Source: Holtiella tumoricola (GTDB taxonomy: Bacteria; Bacillota; Clostridia; Lachnospirales; Cellulosilyticaceae). From it: 27,639 bases of DNA. A program made the translations under genes and the position numbers. The stretch is from contig NZ_JAQIFT010000039.1 in assembly GCF_027857615.1 (NCBI RefSeq), positions 1 through 27,639 on the forward strand, in the 5' to 3' direction. The notes beneath the pieces are model-generated. The model was not told where the DNA came from, searched no databases, and saw nothing but the letters and a program-made list of their open reading frames with translations. Positions 21,094-27,639 of this stretch are shown here, piece by piece; position 1 is the stretch's first letter; every line of letters begins with the position of its first letter.

Positions 21094-21277
21094 TGATGAT
21101 ATTCAAAAATTATGGGAGGTTTTAGAACAAAGGTTTCAGAAAGAACGAGAAGAGAAGCTTTATTACTGTCATTTAACGGGTCAAAGTATAGAGTATATCA
21201 TGAAGCAATCAACGAAATCGTTCAATGAGATTAAAAGTAGCTATATAAAAGTGATGGAAAGGAGGAAAAGAAAATAG
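21032..21277 (+). CDS. Tail assembly chaperone frameshift extension (gpGT-like)
   Basis: This frame is open from TAG at 21029-21031 to TAG at 21275-21277 and is +1 (or -2) relative to the preceding gene. Nothing resembling a ribosome binding site precedes its ATG codons at 21038 and 21071. The best slippery site in the 62-nt overlap is CCC TTT (21055-21060), where a +1 slip from CCC to CCT gives 112 + 72 = 184 residues. The extension is helical (DDDIQKLWEVLEQRF; EKLYYCHLTGQSIEYIM) and ends in a basic tail. Frameshifted G/GT pairs are nearly universal in tailed phages; Mu uses -2. Confidence 0.7.
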   Translation, partial: SLMLNCGYPFIPRMRSLRVFDDDIQKLWEVLEQRFQKEREEKLYYCHLTGQSIEYIMKQSTKSFNEIKSSYIKVMERRKRK

Positions 21278-23058
21278 ATGCACTTAGAAGCGTATGTTAT
21301 GATGTAGAGTTTGAAGTCAATAAGAACCCATTAGAAAAGGCTGATAGGACAGTAGATGATTTAACAGGAAGTCTTGTAAAAATGGGAGAGGCTGGACAAA
21401 AAGGCGGAAAAAAGTCAGAGGATGCTTTAAAAAAGACAAATGAAGAAGCTAAAAAGTTAAAAAAAGGTGTAGATGAGACGGGTAAAAAGTTTGGTGGATT
21501 AGAAAAAATCATAAAAGGTACCTTTGTTGGTTTAGCAAGTTCGGCTGTAGTTAATGGTATACAGAGGTTAGCAACAGGGGCGTATAGTTTGGCTGATGGT
21601 TTTGCAAATGTGGAGTATGCTGCAGCAAAAGTAAATACGTTGGCAAAGCAAGAACTACCAGAAGTCTTGCAAGATATGCGTAATATGGCAATGGAATATG
21701 GCATACAAGATGCTACCTTAGTAGGAGAAGCTATGTATCAGGCTTTATCGGCAGGTAGAGATTATCAATCATTAATGAATGGGTTCATGGATGAGAATTT
21801 GCAAATATCAAAAGCCGGATTTGTGGATCCACTAGGGGCAGTAGATTTAACGACTACTATTATGAATACTTACAAACTTGAAGAGATGAATGGTATAGGT
21901 GATGCTTTACTAGCTACACAAGATAGGGGTAAGACAACAGTAAATGAGATTAGCCAATACTATGCGAAACAGTTCGGGGCATTTAGAAGTATAGGTGTAG
22001 GATATAGGGATGCCTTGGCTCTTTTGGCTGAGACTACACGAATGGGTCAACGAACAGCAGATGCTGCAACAGGAATAGGGGCTATTCTTTCGGAGTTTTC
22101 TAAAAGTGATAGTACAGTAAATGAGTATTTTAAAGAACTTAATGGTACAACTATTCCAGAGTTTTTAAAAAATGGAGGTAGTATTGTTGAGACTATCAGT
22201 ATGATAAAAAGTACTTTAGATGTTTTAAATATGTCTAGCTTTGATATGTTTGGAAGTGTAGAAGCAGCAAGAACTTTTGAAACTATGACAAGTGATATGG
22301 ACGGTTTGATAGAGACACAAGAAAGAGTGATAGATTCTACAGGGAAGTTAGAAGAATCTTTTGATACGATGAGTCAGACCACTAAAACGGCTTTAGAAGA
22401 AGCCAAAGCAGCATGGGCAGATTTTAAAGTGGATATGGGTGAGGCGTTAGCACTTCCGGTGACAGCTACTTTGAGAATTGCTACAGATATAGTAAATGCA
22501 ATTTTTAAAGGAGATTTTAGTTTCAAGAATTCAAATCCACAAAGTGACTATTCAAAGTTAGATGCAAGATCTTATGATAGTGGAGATTATTACGTAGATT
22601 CTAGAAAGCTAAACAAAAATGTTCATACAACAGCAAAAGAAGCTACTGCAGAACAATTGGAGGCATATATAGCAGATGCTTATTCACAAAGAGCTGAGTT
22701 AACAGATAATAAGCACCTATCTAATAATAAAAAGATTATAGAAATTTTAGAGGCAGAAAAAGATACAAGACAAAAAGAAATAAAACAGAAGGAAACCTCC
22801 TTTTTTAATACATCTAATCCTATGAGAGAGAAAACATTAGAACAAGTACTCACGGAAGTATCGAATACAACCAATAATGAAAATACACAAACAACATCGG
22901 TCACTAATAATAATTACATTACTGTAACCACCCAAGGAGAAAATGAGATTGCTTCAAAAGTAGCAAATGAGATTGAGCGATCAACTATTTCATATCTTCC
23001 TAAGAAACCTATGTCTCCCTCTCTAGGTGGCTTATATGATAGGTGGGTGACCAGATGA
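21274..23058 (+). CDS. Tail tape measure protein, apparent ATA start
   Basis: The tape measure sets tail length. AAAGGAGG (21258-21265) is followed after 8 nt by ATA at 21274, which overlaps the stop of the chaperone frame. The next in-frame ordinary start is ATG 21382, 36 codons later, but the intervening residues (SVCYDVEFEVNKNPLEKADR) look like a typical tape-measure beginning. From ATA the product is 594 aa. A Lys/Glu-rich coiled segment at about 45-75 is followed by a TP901-type core at about 125-310 (ELPEVLQDMRNMAMEYG, MYQALSAGRDYQSLM, FGAFRSIGVGYRDALALL). The stop overlaps the next gene (ATGA). Confidence 0.85.
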   Translation: MDALRSVCYDVEFEVNKNPLEKADRTVDDLTGSLVKMGEAGQKGGKKSEDALKKTNEEAKKLKKGVDETGKKFGGLEKIIKGTFVGLASSAVVNGIQRLATGAYSLADGFANVEYAAAKVNTLAKQELPEVLQDMRNMAMEYGIQDATLVGEAMYQALSAGRDYQSLMNGFMDENLQISKAGFVDPLGAVDLTTTIMNTYKLEEMNGIGDALLATQDRGKTTVNEISQYYAKQFGAFRSIGVGYRDALALLAETTRMGQRTADAATGIGAILSEFSKSDSTVNEYFKELNGTTIPEFLKNGGSIVETISMIKSTLDVLNMSSFDMFGSVEAARTFETMTSDMDGLIETQERVIDSTGKLEESFDTMSQTTKTALEEAKAAWADFKVDMGEALALPVTATLRIATDIVNAIFKGDFSFKNSNPQSDYSKLDARSYDSGDYYVDSRKLNKNVHTTAKEATAEQLEAYIADAYSQRAELTDNKHLSNNKKIIEILEAEKDTRQKEIKQKETSFFNTSNPMREKTLEQVLTEVSNTTNNENTQTTSVTNNNYITVTTQGENEIASKVANEIERSTISYLPKKPMSPSLGGLYDRWVTR

Positions 23059-23636
23059 TTACAAATATAGAAACGGGTGAAGAACTTAAATTTACGTTAA
23101 TATCACAGGAGCAATTGGAATACACAGCAGAAGTTACTAAGGAGCCTGCAGAAAAAGGTTTTGAAGTAGCAGATGGTGTACTTACTAAAAATGCAGTTCT
23201 TAAAGTTAAAGGGAAAAATGGCGTAGTGAAGTTGGCCAACATGGGCCAAGAGATTACACAAGTCAGTCAAGCTATATCTATTATTACAAGATGGCAACAA
23301 AAAGGACAACTTTGTAAGTATATTTATAGAAATGGATTTAATAACTGCATCATTAAAAAGTTTAGTATAAAGCAGACCTCTAAAGAAAGATACGGATACG
23401 AATTTGAACTAGAATTAGAGCAAGTAAGAATTGCACAGCAAGTAACGACTAAAGTAACAGGTAAAACTAAGCCTGATGGGATTGTTGCTAAACGAATAGC
23501 TGAGAAAGAGAAGAAAGAAAAAGGTGGGACTAGGAAAACAACCAAGAAAAAGAAGAGCAAAGAACCTACATTGACAGAGGCTCAAAAGTCAGCGATCAAG
23601 AGCAAAAATAATGAGACCATGGGAGGGAGGAAGTAA
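23055..23636 (+). CDS. Dit-like baseplate/tail protein
   Basis: The ATG 23055 is preferred over GTG 23043 since AGGTGGG (about 23040-23046) lies 8 nt upstream. Residues 15-140 are beta-rich with ISIITRWQQKGQLCKYIYRN, and KKFSIKQTSKERYGYEFELE, similar to Dit-like domains of phage baseplates that form a ring at the tail end. Residues 145-193 are an exceptionally Lys-rich, low-complexity tail (KKEKGGTRKTTKKKKSKE). The location just after the tape measure supports a tail-end role. Exact family is uncertain. Confidence 0.55.
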   Translation: MITNIETGEELKFTLISQEQLEYTAEVTKEPAEKGFEVADGVLTKNAVLKVKGKNGVVKLANMGQEITQVSQAISIITRWQQKGQLCKYIYRNGFNNCIIKKFSIKQTSKERYGYEFELELEQVRIAQQVTTKVTGKTKPDGIVAKRIAEKEKKEKGGTRKTTKKKKSKEPTLTEAQKSAIKSKNNETMGGRK

Positions 23637-23971
23637 TGGAAGTATCTATAATTGAACTGGATCCAAACAGCTATCTAGGGGAAGCTATTCAGTATGAAGT
23701 AGATGGTAAGTTGCTTATTTTTCTAACCAGGTATAATGCGTATCATGATTTCTATACGGTGGATATAGTTTGCAATGGTGAAACGATTGTAAAAGGACAT
23801 AAATTAACAACAGGGATAGATTTATTGGCTTACTTTAAAGAAGGTGAAGTAATAAATCCTAAAATACCACCTATTCAAGTAGTTCCTATTTTGTTTAACA
23901 ATGACAAAGAGATTATTGGTATAGAAGACTATGGATCAAATAGTGGACTGGCCATTATAAGGAGTGATTAG
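23636..23971 (+). CDS. Baseplate plug-like protein, 111 aa
   Basis: The protein is a compact beta barrel by pattern: YLGEAIQYEVDGKLLIFLTR, YHDFYTVDIVCNGETIVKGH, LTTGIDLLAYF. This resembles the small OB-fold plug proteins seen in simple contractile baseplates such as cyanophage Pam3 gp18. The start codon overlaps the preceding stop (TAATG) with GGGAGG at 23621-23629. Order (Dit-like, plug, hub, small protein, gp25, J) matches those baseplates. Confidence 0.6.
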   Translation: MEVSIIELDPNSYLGEAIQYEVDGKLLIFLTRYNAYHDFYTVDIVCNGETIVKGHKLTTGIDLLAYFKEGEVINPKIPPIQVVPILFNNDKEIIGIEDYGSNSGLAIIRSD

Positions 23972-24763
23972 ATGTGGGGCAGAATAATGGAAGTGAATAT
24001 AGGTGACATGCAGATAAAATATCCAGAGCTTACAGTAGAGTTTAATGAAACCTTTGATATGGACACAACCCCTCTTGTATCTGAAATCAAATTGTACAAT
24101 CTATCTGATAATAGTATAGCAGCAATCCTTCAAGAGAAAACTGTAACGGTTAATGCTGGGTATCAAGATACTGGGCTTTTTTGCATATCAAAAGGTGAAC
24201 TTAGACAAGCTTTTACAAAGTTTGAAGGGCGAGATAAGATTACAACTCTTAGGACTTTAAATATAAGTCCAGATATTAATGCACTATACATGAAAACCTA
24301 TAGCAAAGGAACATCACTAAAAGATATTTTTACAGATCTTTTAAGTGGTAGTGGTGTAAATATTACAACACTGCAGGTTCCAAGTGTATCTATTCCTAAA
24401 GCTTATCATCTTAAAGGAAAGAAAGTAGATGTGTTAAAGAAACTTTGTAAAGAGTTTGGTATCAGTATGACCATTGACAATACTGGACTTACTCAGATAG
24501 GAAAGGTAGGGAGTCTAGGAGAAGATACAGGGTACCTGCTTAAAGCTGAGACTGGATTAATTGGCAGTCCTATTCCTGTTATTGATGAAGAGGGGCTTTT
24601 AAAGTATGAGGTGAAGAGTATGTTTTTACCTGGTATTAAAGCTTTGAGTAAATTGCGTATAGAAAGTAAAACCCTTACAGGGAATGTGATTGTTATAAGT
24701 GGTAGCCATGATTTAAGTAAGGATAAATGGGTAACAAGTTTGGAGGTTGAAACCCTTGCATAA
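23972..24763 (+). CDS. Baseplate hub protein (gp27-like)
   Basis: Hub proteins form the trimer beneath the tube. ATG 23972 has AAGGAG at 23959-23964, 7 nt upstream. Residues 5-90 form a barrel (ELTVEFNETFDMDTTPLVS) and the central TLRTLNISPDINALYMKTYS, then HLKGKKVDVLKKLCKEFG around 150-165, fits the hub family in which a helix-strand unit repeats. The C-terminus (SKLRIESKTLTGNVIVISG) is a second barrel with the typical turn. 263 aa suits a simple hub. Confidence 0.65.
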   Translation: MWGRIMEVNIGDMQIKYPELTVEFNETFDMDTTPLVSEIKLYNLSDNSIAAILQEKTVTVNAGYQDTGLFCISKGELRQAFTKFEGRDKITTLRTLNISPDINALYMKTYSKGTSLKDIFTDLLSGSGVNITTLQVPSVSIPKAYHLKGKKVDVLKKLCKEFGISMTIDNTGLTQIGKVGSLGEDTGYLLKAETGLIGSPIPVIDEEGLLKYEVKSMFLPGIKALSKLRIESKTLTGNVIVISGSHDLSKDKWVTSLEVETLA

Positions 24764-25004
24764 TAAAAAAATGATAGAACAACTAAAGGATGAAATGAGA
24801 TTTGAGCTAAAGCAGGCTTACCTATGTAGTATTACAAAGAAAAATCCAGACGGTACAGTTCAAGCTAAATCGGCAACAGGAGAAAGTCTTTTTGAAGATG
24901 TTACAGTCTATAACGGAAGCTTAAGAGATAGTAAACAGGTATTAGTTATACAAGTAGGCGAGTTTGACTATATAGGTTTACTTCTCAGAAGGGCGGTAGA
25001 GTAA
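24756..25004 (+). CDS. Small spike- or baseplate-associated protein, 82 aa
   Basis: TTG 24756 is chosen since GGAGG (24742-24746) is 9 nt upstream; TTG 24747 touches that site. The sequence begins with a helix (MIEQLKDEMRFELKQ) followed by a short barrel pattern (AYLCSITKKNPDGTVQAKS; QVLVIQVGEFDYIGLLLRR). This resembles the N-terminal OB-fold of gp138-type spike proteins, but no spike repeat follows, so it is either a minimal version or a partner. Overlaps the hub gene by 8 nt. Confidence 0.55.
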   Translation: MHNKKMIEQLKDEMRFELKQAYLCSITKKNPDGTVQAKSATGESLFEDVTVYNGSLRDSKQVLVIQVGEFDYIGLLLRRAVE

Positions 25005-25006
25005 AG

Positions 25007-25348
25007 GTGGAAAGTATTCGACTAAATCAAGCAACTAGGGAACATATGAATGATATTTCTATAGGACATGACCAGGTTATAGAAGATGTAATACATAGGC
25101 TTACTCTACGAAAAGGAGACTATATTTTTGATGTCTCACAAGGTGTTGATTATGAAATAGTCTTTGGAAAAATACATGACATAGAATCAAAAGTAGAGCA
25201 TTTAAAAAGTGTTATATTAGAAAATAAACAAGTTAAAGAAGTAAGTATTTTAGAATATAGACAAGAAGGACGTACACTTAATATGACTTTTAGTCTATTA
25301 CTAGAAAATCACCAAGTAATAGAAGGAGGTGTAACCCTTGGAGCCTAA
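25007..25348 (+). CDS. Baseplate wedge protein, gp25/gpW-like
   Basis: Residues 25-113 show the gp25-like pattern: VIEDVIHRLTLRKGDYIFD, SQGVDYEIVFGK, VEHLKSVILENKQVKEV, and the paired strands ILEYRQEGRTLNMTFSLLL. The wedge helps link hub and J protein and may aid sheath start. GTG 25007 is given, but it lies inside AAAGGTGG (25003-25010); an in-frame ATT at 25016 would be 5 nt after that site, so the true start is uncertain. The end overlaps the baseplate J gene by 11 nt. Confidence 0.7.
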   Translation: MESIRLNQATREHMNDISIGHDQVIEDVIHRLTLRKGDYIFDVSQGVDYEIVFGKIHDIESKVEHLKSVILENKQVKEVSILEYRQEGRTLNMTFSLLLENHQVIEGGVTLGA

Positions 25349-26495
25349 TTGGGGATTTACTGCAGTAGGATTTGTAAGGCCTACAATGCAGGAAATAAAA
25401 GATTATCTTATAGAAAGCTACTTAGAAAAGATGCCAAATGCAGACTTTTCAGTAGGCTCTATCTTGGATATACAGATTACTGCAGAAGCAGAAGTAAAAG
25501 CTAAACAGTATGCAGATCTAGAAAGGGCTTTAGAAGAGACTTACTTGGATACTTCTAATGGGCTTTTTGTAGATAGGAATGTTAGACCATTGGGAAAGAA
25601 AAGAAAACAACCTACCTATGCCTTGTCAAAAGTTAAATTTAAAGGTACAGAGGGGAAGTATATCCCTAGAGGGATGGCTGTTTTAACTGTATCTGGGCTG
25701 GTATTTAGAACCATTGAAGAAGGAGCGATAACTTCTTCAGAAGGTATTGTGTTAAAAGTAAGTTCAGAACACCCAGGTAGCAAGTACAATGTATCTAAAG
25801 GTGCAATTAATACATTGATGAATCCAGATATAGATATAGTTAGTGTGACGAATATAGAAGCTGCTTCTGGTGGTTCGGATTTAGAAAAAGACTATGAACT
25901 TAAAGAAAGAGTTTATGGAGGCTTTATTAAAGCAGAGAATAAACCTGTGGATATTATAAACTTTGAAATAGCCAGTATAGATGGTGTTAAAAGCTCTCTT
26001 GTACTTGAAAATAAAAGTGAGATTTATAAAGATGTTGTTGGTCCACACAGTTTGCTTGCTGTTGTAGATGGTGGAAAAGATGAAGATATATTTAAAGTTT
26101 TATTTGACTTCTTGCCTTTTGGTGTTCAAACAAAGACTAATGCATTAGAACGTGTTATACGTAAAGTGGTATCTGATGGACCTAACATTTATGAACTTTG
26201 CTTTTTAAGACCAGAAGAAGTTAATTTTAAAGTAAAGGTTGAGATTGTTACAAGCAGTACTGTAACAGAAGGTGAAAAACAGGCTATAAAGTTGATGATA
26301 GAAGGACTTTATAAAGACATGAAGGTTGGCCAGAATGCTATACCCAAGGAAATTTTTATAAAGCTTGGGGACATCATTCATTATAATAGTTTGAAAGTAT
26401 CTATGAGTAAGATGGATAGAGAAGAATGGGTTGATTTTATTGAACTTAAACCGACACAAATAGGGAGACTTCAAGAGGTGATAATCGTTGGTTAA
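25338..26495 (+). CDS. Baseplate J-like wedge protein
   Basis: Baseplate J proteins (like T4 gp6) form the wedge ring that triggers contraction. TTG 25338 is 8 nt after GGAGG (25325-25329). Family traits: YLEKMPNADFSVGSILDIQI near residue 35, the RNVRPLGKKRKQPTYALSKV segment with GKYIPRGM, and SGGSDLEKDYELKERVYGG near 180, a hallmark of the J family. The rest carries LREVI-type helical units and ends in LQEVIIVG. 385 aa is normal for J. Confidence 0.88.
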   Translation: MEPNWGFTAVGFVRPTMQEIKDYLIESYLEKMPNADFSVGSILDIQITAEAEVKAKQYADLERALEETYLDTSNGLFVDRNVRPLGKKRKQPTYALSKVKFKGTEGKYIPRGMAVLTVSGLVFRTIEEGAITSSEGIVLKVSSEHPGSKYNVSKGAINTLMNPDIDIVSVTNIEAASGGSDLEKDYELKERVYGGFIKAENKPVDIINFEIASIDGVKSSLVLENKSEIYKDVVGPHSLLAVVDGGKDEDIFKVLFDFLPFGVQTKTNALERVIRKVVSDGPNIYELCFLRPEEVNFKVKVEIVTSSTVTEGEKQAIKLMIEGLYKDMKVGQNAIPKEIFIKLGDIIHYNSLKVSMSKMDREEWVDFIELKPTQIGRLQEVIIVG

Positions 26496-27276
26496 TCGTA
26501 TGTTTGAAAACTTACCAGGCAATATGCAAACAGGGTATTATGAGAAATTGAGTAGGGTTATTAGTGAGATAGATAATAAATTTGATAAGGACTCGGAATT
26601 ATTATTAAACAAGCCAGAGCATGTAGCGTATTTTAGAAAAAGGAAAAGTCAAGAGCTTCTTGGACGGTTAGACGGTTCCTGGGAAGAAATTTATGCAAAG
26701 ATTCCAAGTTTTTATAGGTTTTTCTTTGTAAAAGATTTTATAGAAAAGATAAAAGGTTTTGTTAACGTCCTCTATTATACTCACATAGATTATTTGACTG
26801 CTATGGTTATTGTAGAAAGTGTTAATACAGATATTTATAAATACATTTATCAGTTGGTACCTCCAGGATGTGATTTAGTTTTGTTTAACAAAACTTTAGT
26901 AAGATCACTTTATGGAGGTTTTTATATAGGACAACCAACGATTATAAGTCATAAAGCTGCTTCACAAGGGCTAAAGTCTTATAACTTTATGAATAGAGAT
27001 TTAATCTTTTTACCACATGGATCAGTAATTAGTAACAGCCAGTCCTTAGATATTTCAGAAGGCCAATTTAGAATACAAGGTCAAGGAGAGATTCAGCTTA
27101 TCAGATTTGAAAGTAAAGGACAGTTAAGTATTCGATTAGAACCAGAAGTTTTAGCTGAGATTTATATAGATGATGAACTTTATACAGGACCTGTACAAGC
27201 AAAGCCTTTTTCTCACCTTAAAATAGTAGGAGAAGATATAGAGTTTAATAAAATTATAGTAAGAATGGAGGGGTAA
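26488..27276 (+). CDS. Tail protein in gpI position, 262 aa
   Basis: TTG 26488 is 7 nt after GAGGTG (26475-26480); the ATG at 26500 is 19 nt away and less likely. The N-terminus (NRMFENLPGNMQTGYYEKLS) and position directly after baseplate J correspond to gpI-type proteins that connect the wedge to fibres. Residues 40-130 are helical and aromatic (FYRFFFVKDFIEKIKGFVNV), and residues 150-262 are beta-rich with ISEGQFRIQGQGEIQLIRFE, fitting a carbohydrate- or fibre-binding fold. I do not recognise an exact family. Overlaps J by 8 nt. Confidence 0.6.
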   Translation: MVNRMFENLPGNMQTGYYEKLSRVISEIDNKFDKDSELLLNKPEHVAYFRKRKSQELLGRLDGSWEEIYAKIPSFYRFFFVKDFIEKIKGFVNVLYYTHIDYLTAMVIVESVNTDIYKYIYQLVPPGCDLVLFNKTLVRSLYGGFYIGQPTIISHKAASQGLKSYNFMNRDLIFLPHGSVISNSQSLDISEGQFRIQGQGEIQLIRFESKGQLSIRLEPEVLAEIYIDDELYTGPVQAKPFSHLKIVGEDIEFNKIIVRMEG

Positions 27277-27277
27277 A

Positions 27278-27639
27278 ATGCCATTTAAAATAAACTTTAA
27301 GGATTTTAAAGCACGAAACCCGTTTAGATTTAAAGCACGAACAACAGAAGGAAACAATCTGCTAAGTGGATTAGAAGCTCAGGTTGAAATTGTTCCTGAT
27401 TTTGAAGTAGAAGAAGGAACAGAGTTAAACAGTGCTTTTTTTAAGGAATTGGAGCAAGGCATAAATGATGAGTTAGAGGTTAGAGATAAACAAATCAATA
27501 GTTTATCTAGTCCATATGTTATACCAGAAGGCTCGGATATTCCTATTCAGGATAGAGTGAAGGGGAAGATGTATTTTAAAGTTACAAGTAGACAAAGTGG
27601 TGGAAGTAGCAATGGCATTATAAAAGTAAGCCCTAATAT
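27278..27639 (+). CDS. Tail fibre-type protein, 5' part cut by the window edge
   Basis: ATG 27278, with GGAGGGG just upstream, opens a frame that runs off the end of the window (120 codons read). The visible N-terminus is basic (PFKINFKDFKARNPFRFKAR), followed by an acidic helix (DELEVRDKQINSL) and a Gly/Ser turn region (SRQSGGSSNGIIKV). The location after the gpI-position gene is where fibre or fibre-attachment proteins begin. The end is missing, so the family cannot be judged. Confidence 0.7.
   Translation, partial: MPFKINFKDFKARNPFRFKARTTEGNNLLSGLEAQVEIVPDFEVEEGTELNSAFFKELEQGINDELEVRDKQINSLSSPYVIPEGSDIPIQDRVKGKMYFKVTSRQSGGSSNGIIKVSPN

Noticed and set aside
1..27639. CRISPR arrays, tRNA genes, rRNA and insertion sequences
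   Set aside because: I saw no regularly spaced repeat-spacer units, no cloverleaf with the conserved GTTCGA-type arm, and no transposase or paired terminal repeats.

Overview
The window is one continuous stretch of a contractile-tailed (myovirus-type) phage or prophage genome from a low-GC Firmicute. The very low G+C, the strong AGGAGG-type ribosome binding sites in front of almost every gene, the frequent TTG and GTG starts and the gene families (ERF annealing protein, RusA resolvase, phage replisome organizer, G39P-like helicase loader, Terminase_3-type large subunit) fit a phage of Clostridia. No integrase, repressor, lysis cassette or host gene is visible, so integrated and free phage cannot be told apart. 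The species assignment is inference.

Layout. Positions 35-7637 (+) are the early recombination and replication block: small unknown proteins, a NUMOD/HNH endonuclease, a Gam-like protein, ERF, replisome organizer, helicase loader, RusA, a small methyltransferase and further unknowns. Positions 7696-9025 (-) are three reversed accessory genes with their own promoter and terminators, one encoding a secreted helical protein. Positions 9125-9578 (+) carry two small membrane proteins; the second has an apparent ATA start. Positions 9579-10279 hold no protein gene but are rich in RNA structure, including two homologous stem-loops with compensatory base changes and two minus-strand terminators. A sigma-region-4-like late regulator (10280-10729), a palindrome, a candidate promoter and a terminator then lead into the late operon.

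The late operon runs from 10976 past the window end: TerS, TerL, portal fused to MuF, prohead protease fused to major capsid protein, four connector/neck genes, tail sheath, tail tube, a frameshifted tail assembly chaperone pair, tape measure, Dit-like protein, baseplate plug, hub, small spike-like protein, gp25-like wedge, baseplate J, a gpI-position protein and the start of a fibre-type protein. The order matches simple contractile tails.

The most interesting observations are: (1) an A AAA AAG slippery site inside the 24-nt window where a -1 shift would add a 43-residue Rho-N/SAP-like domain to the capsid protein; (2) a well-spaced internal ribosome binding site that would release a 429-residue capsid protein from the protease-capsid fusion; (3) two genes, one of them the tape measure, whose Shine-Dalgarno points at an AUA codon; (4) the covarying RNA repeats before the late regulator; (5) duplicated 12-bp palindromes inside terS; (6) intrinsic terminators within the late operon. 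All calls come from reading the sequence and recalled family features; no database search was run.
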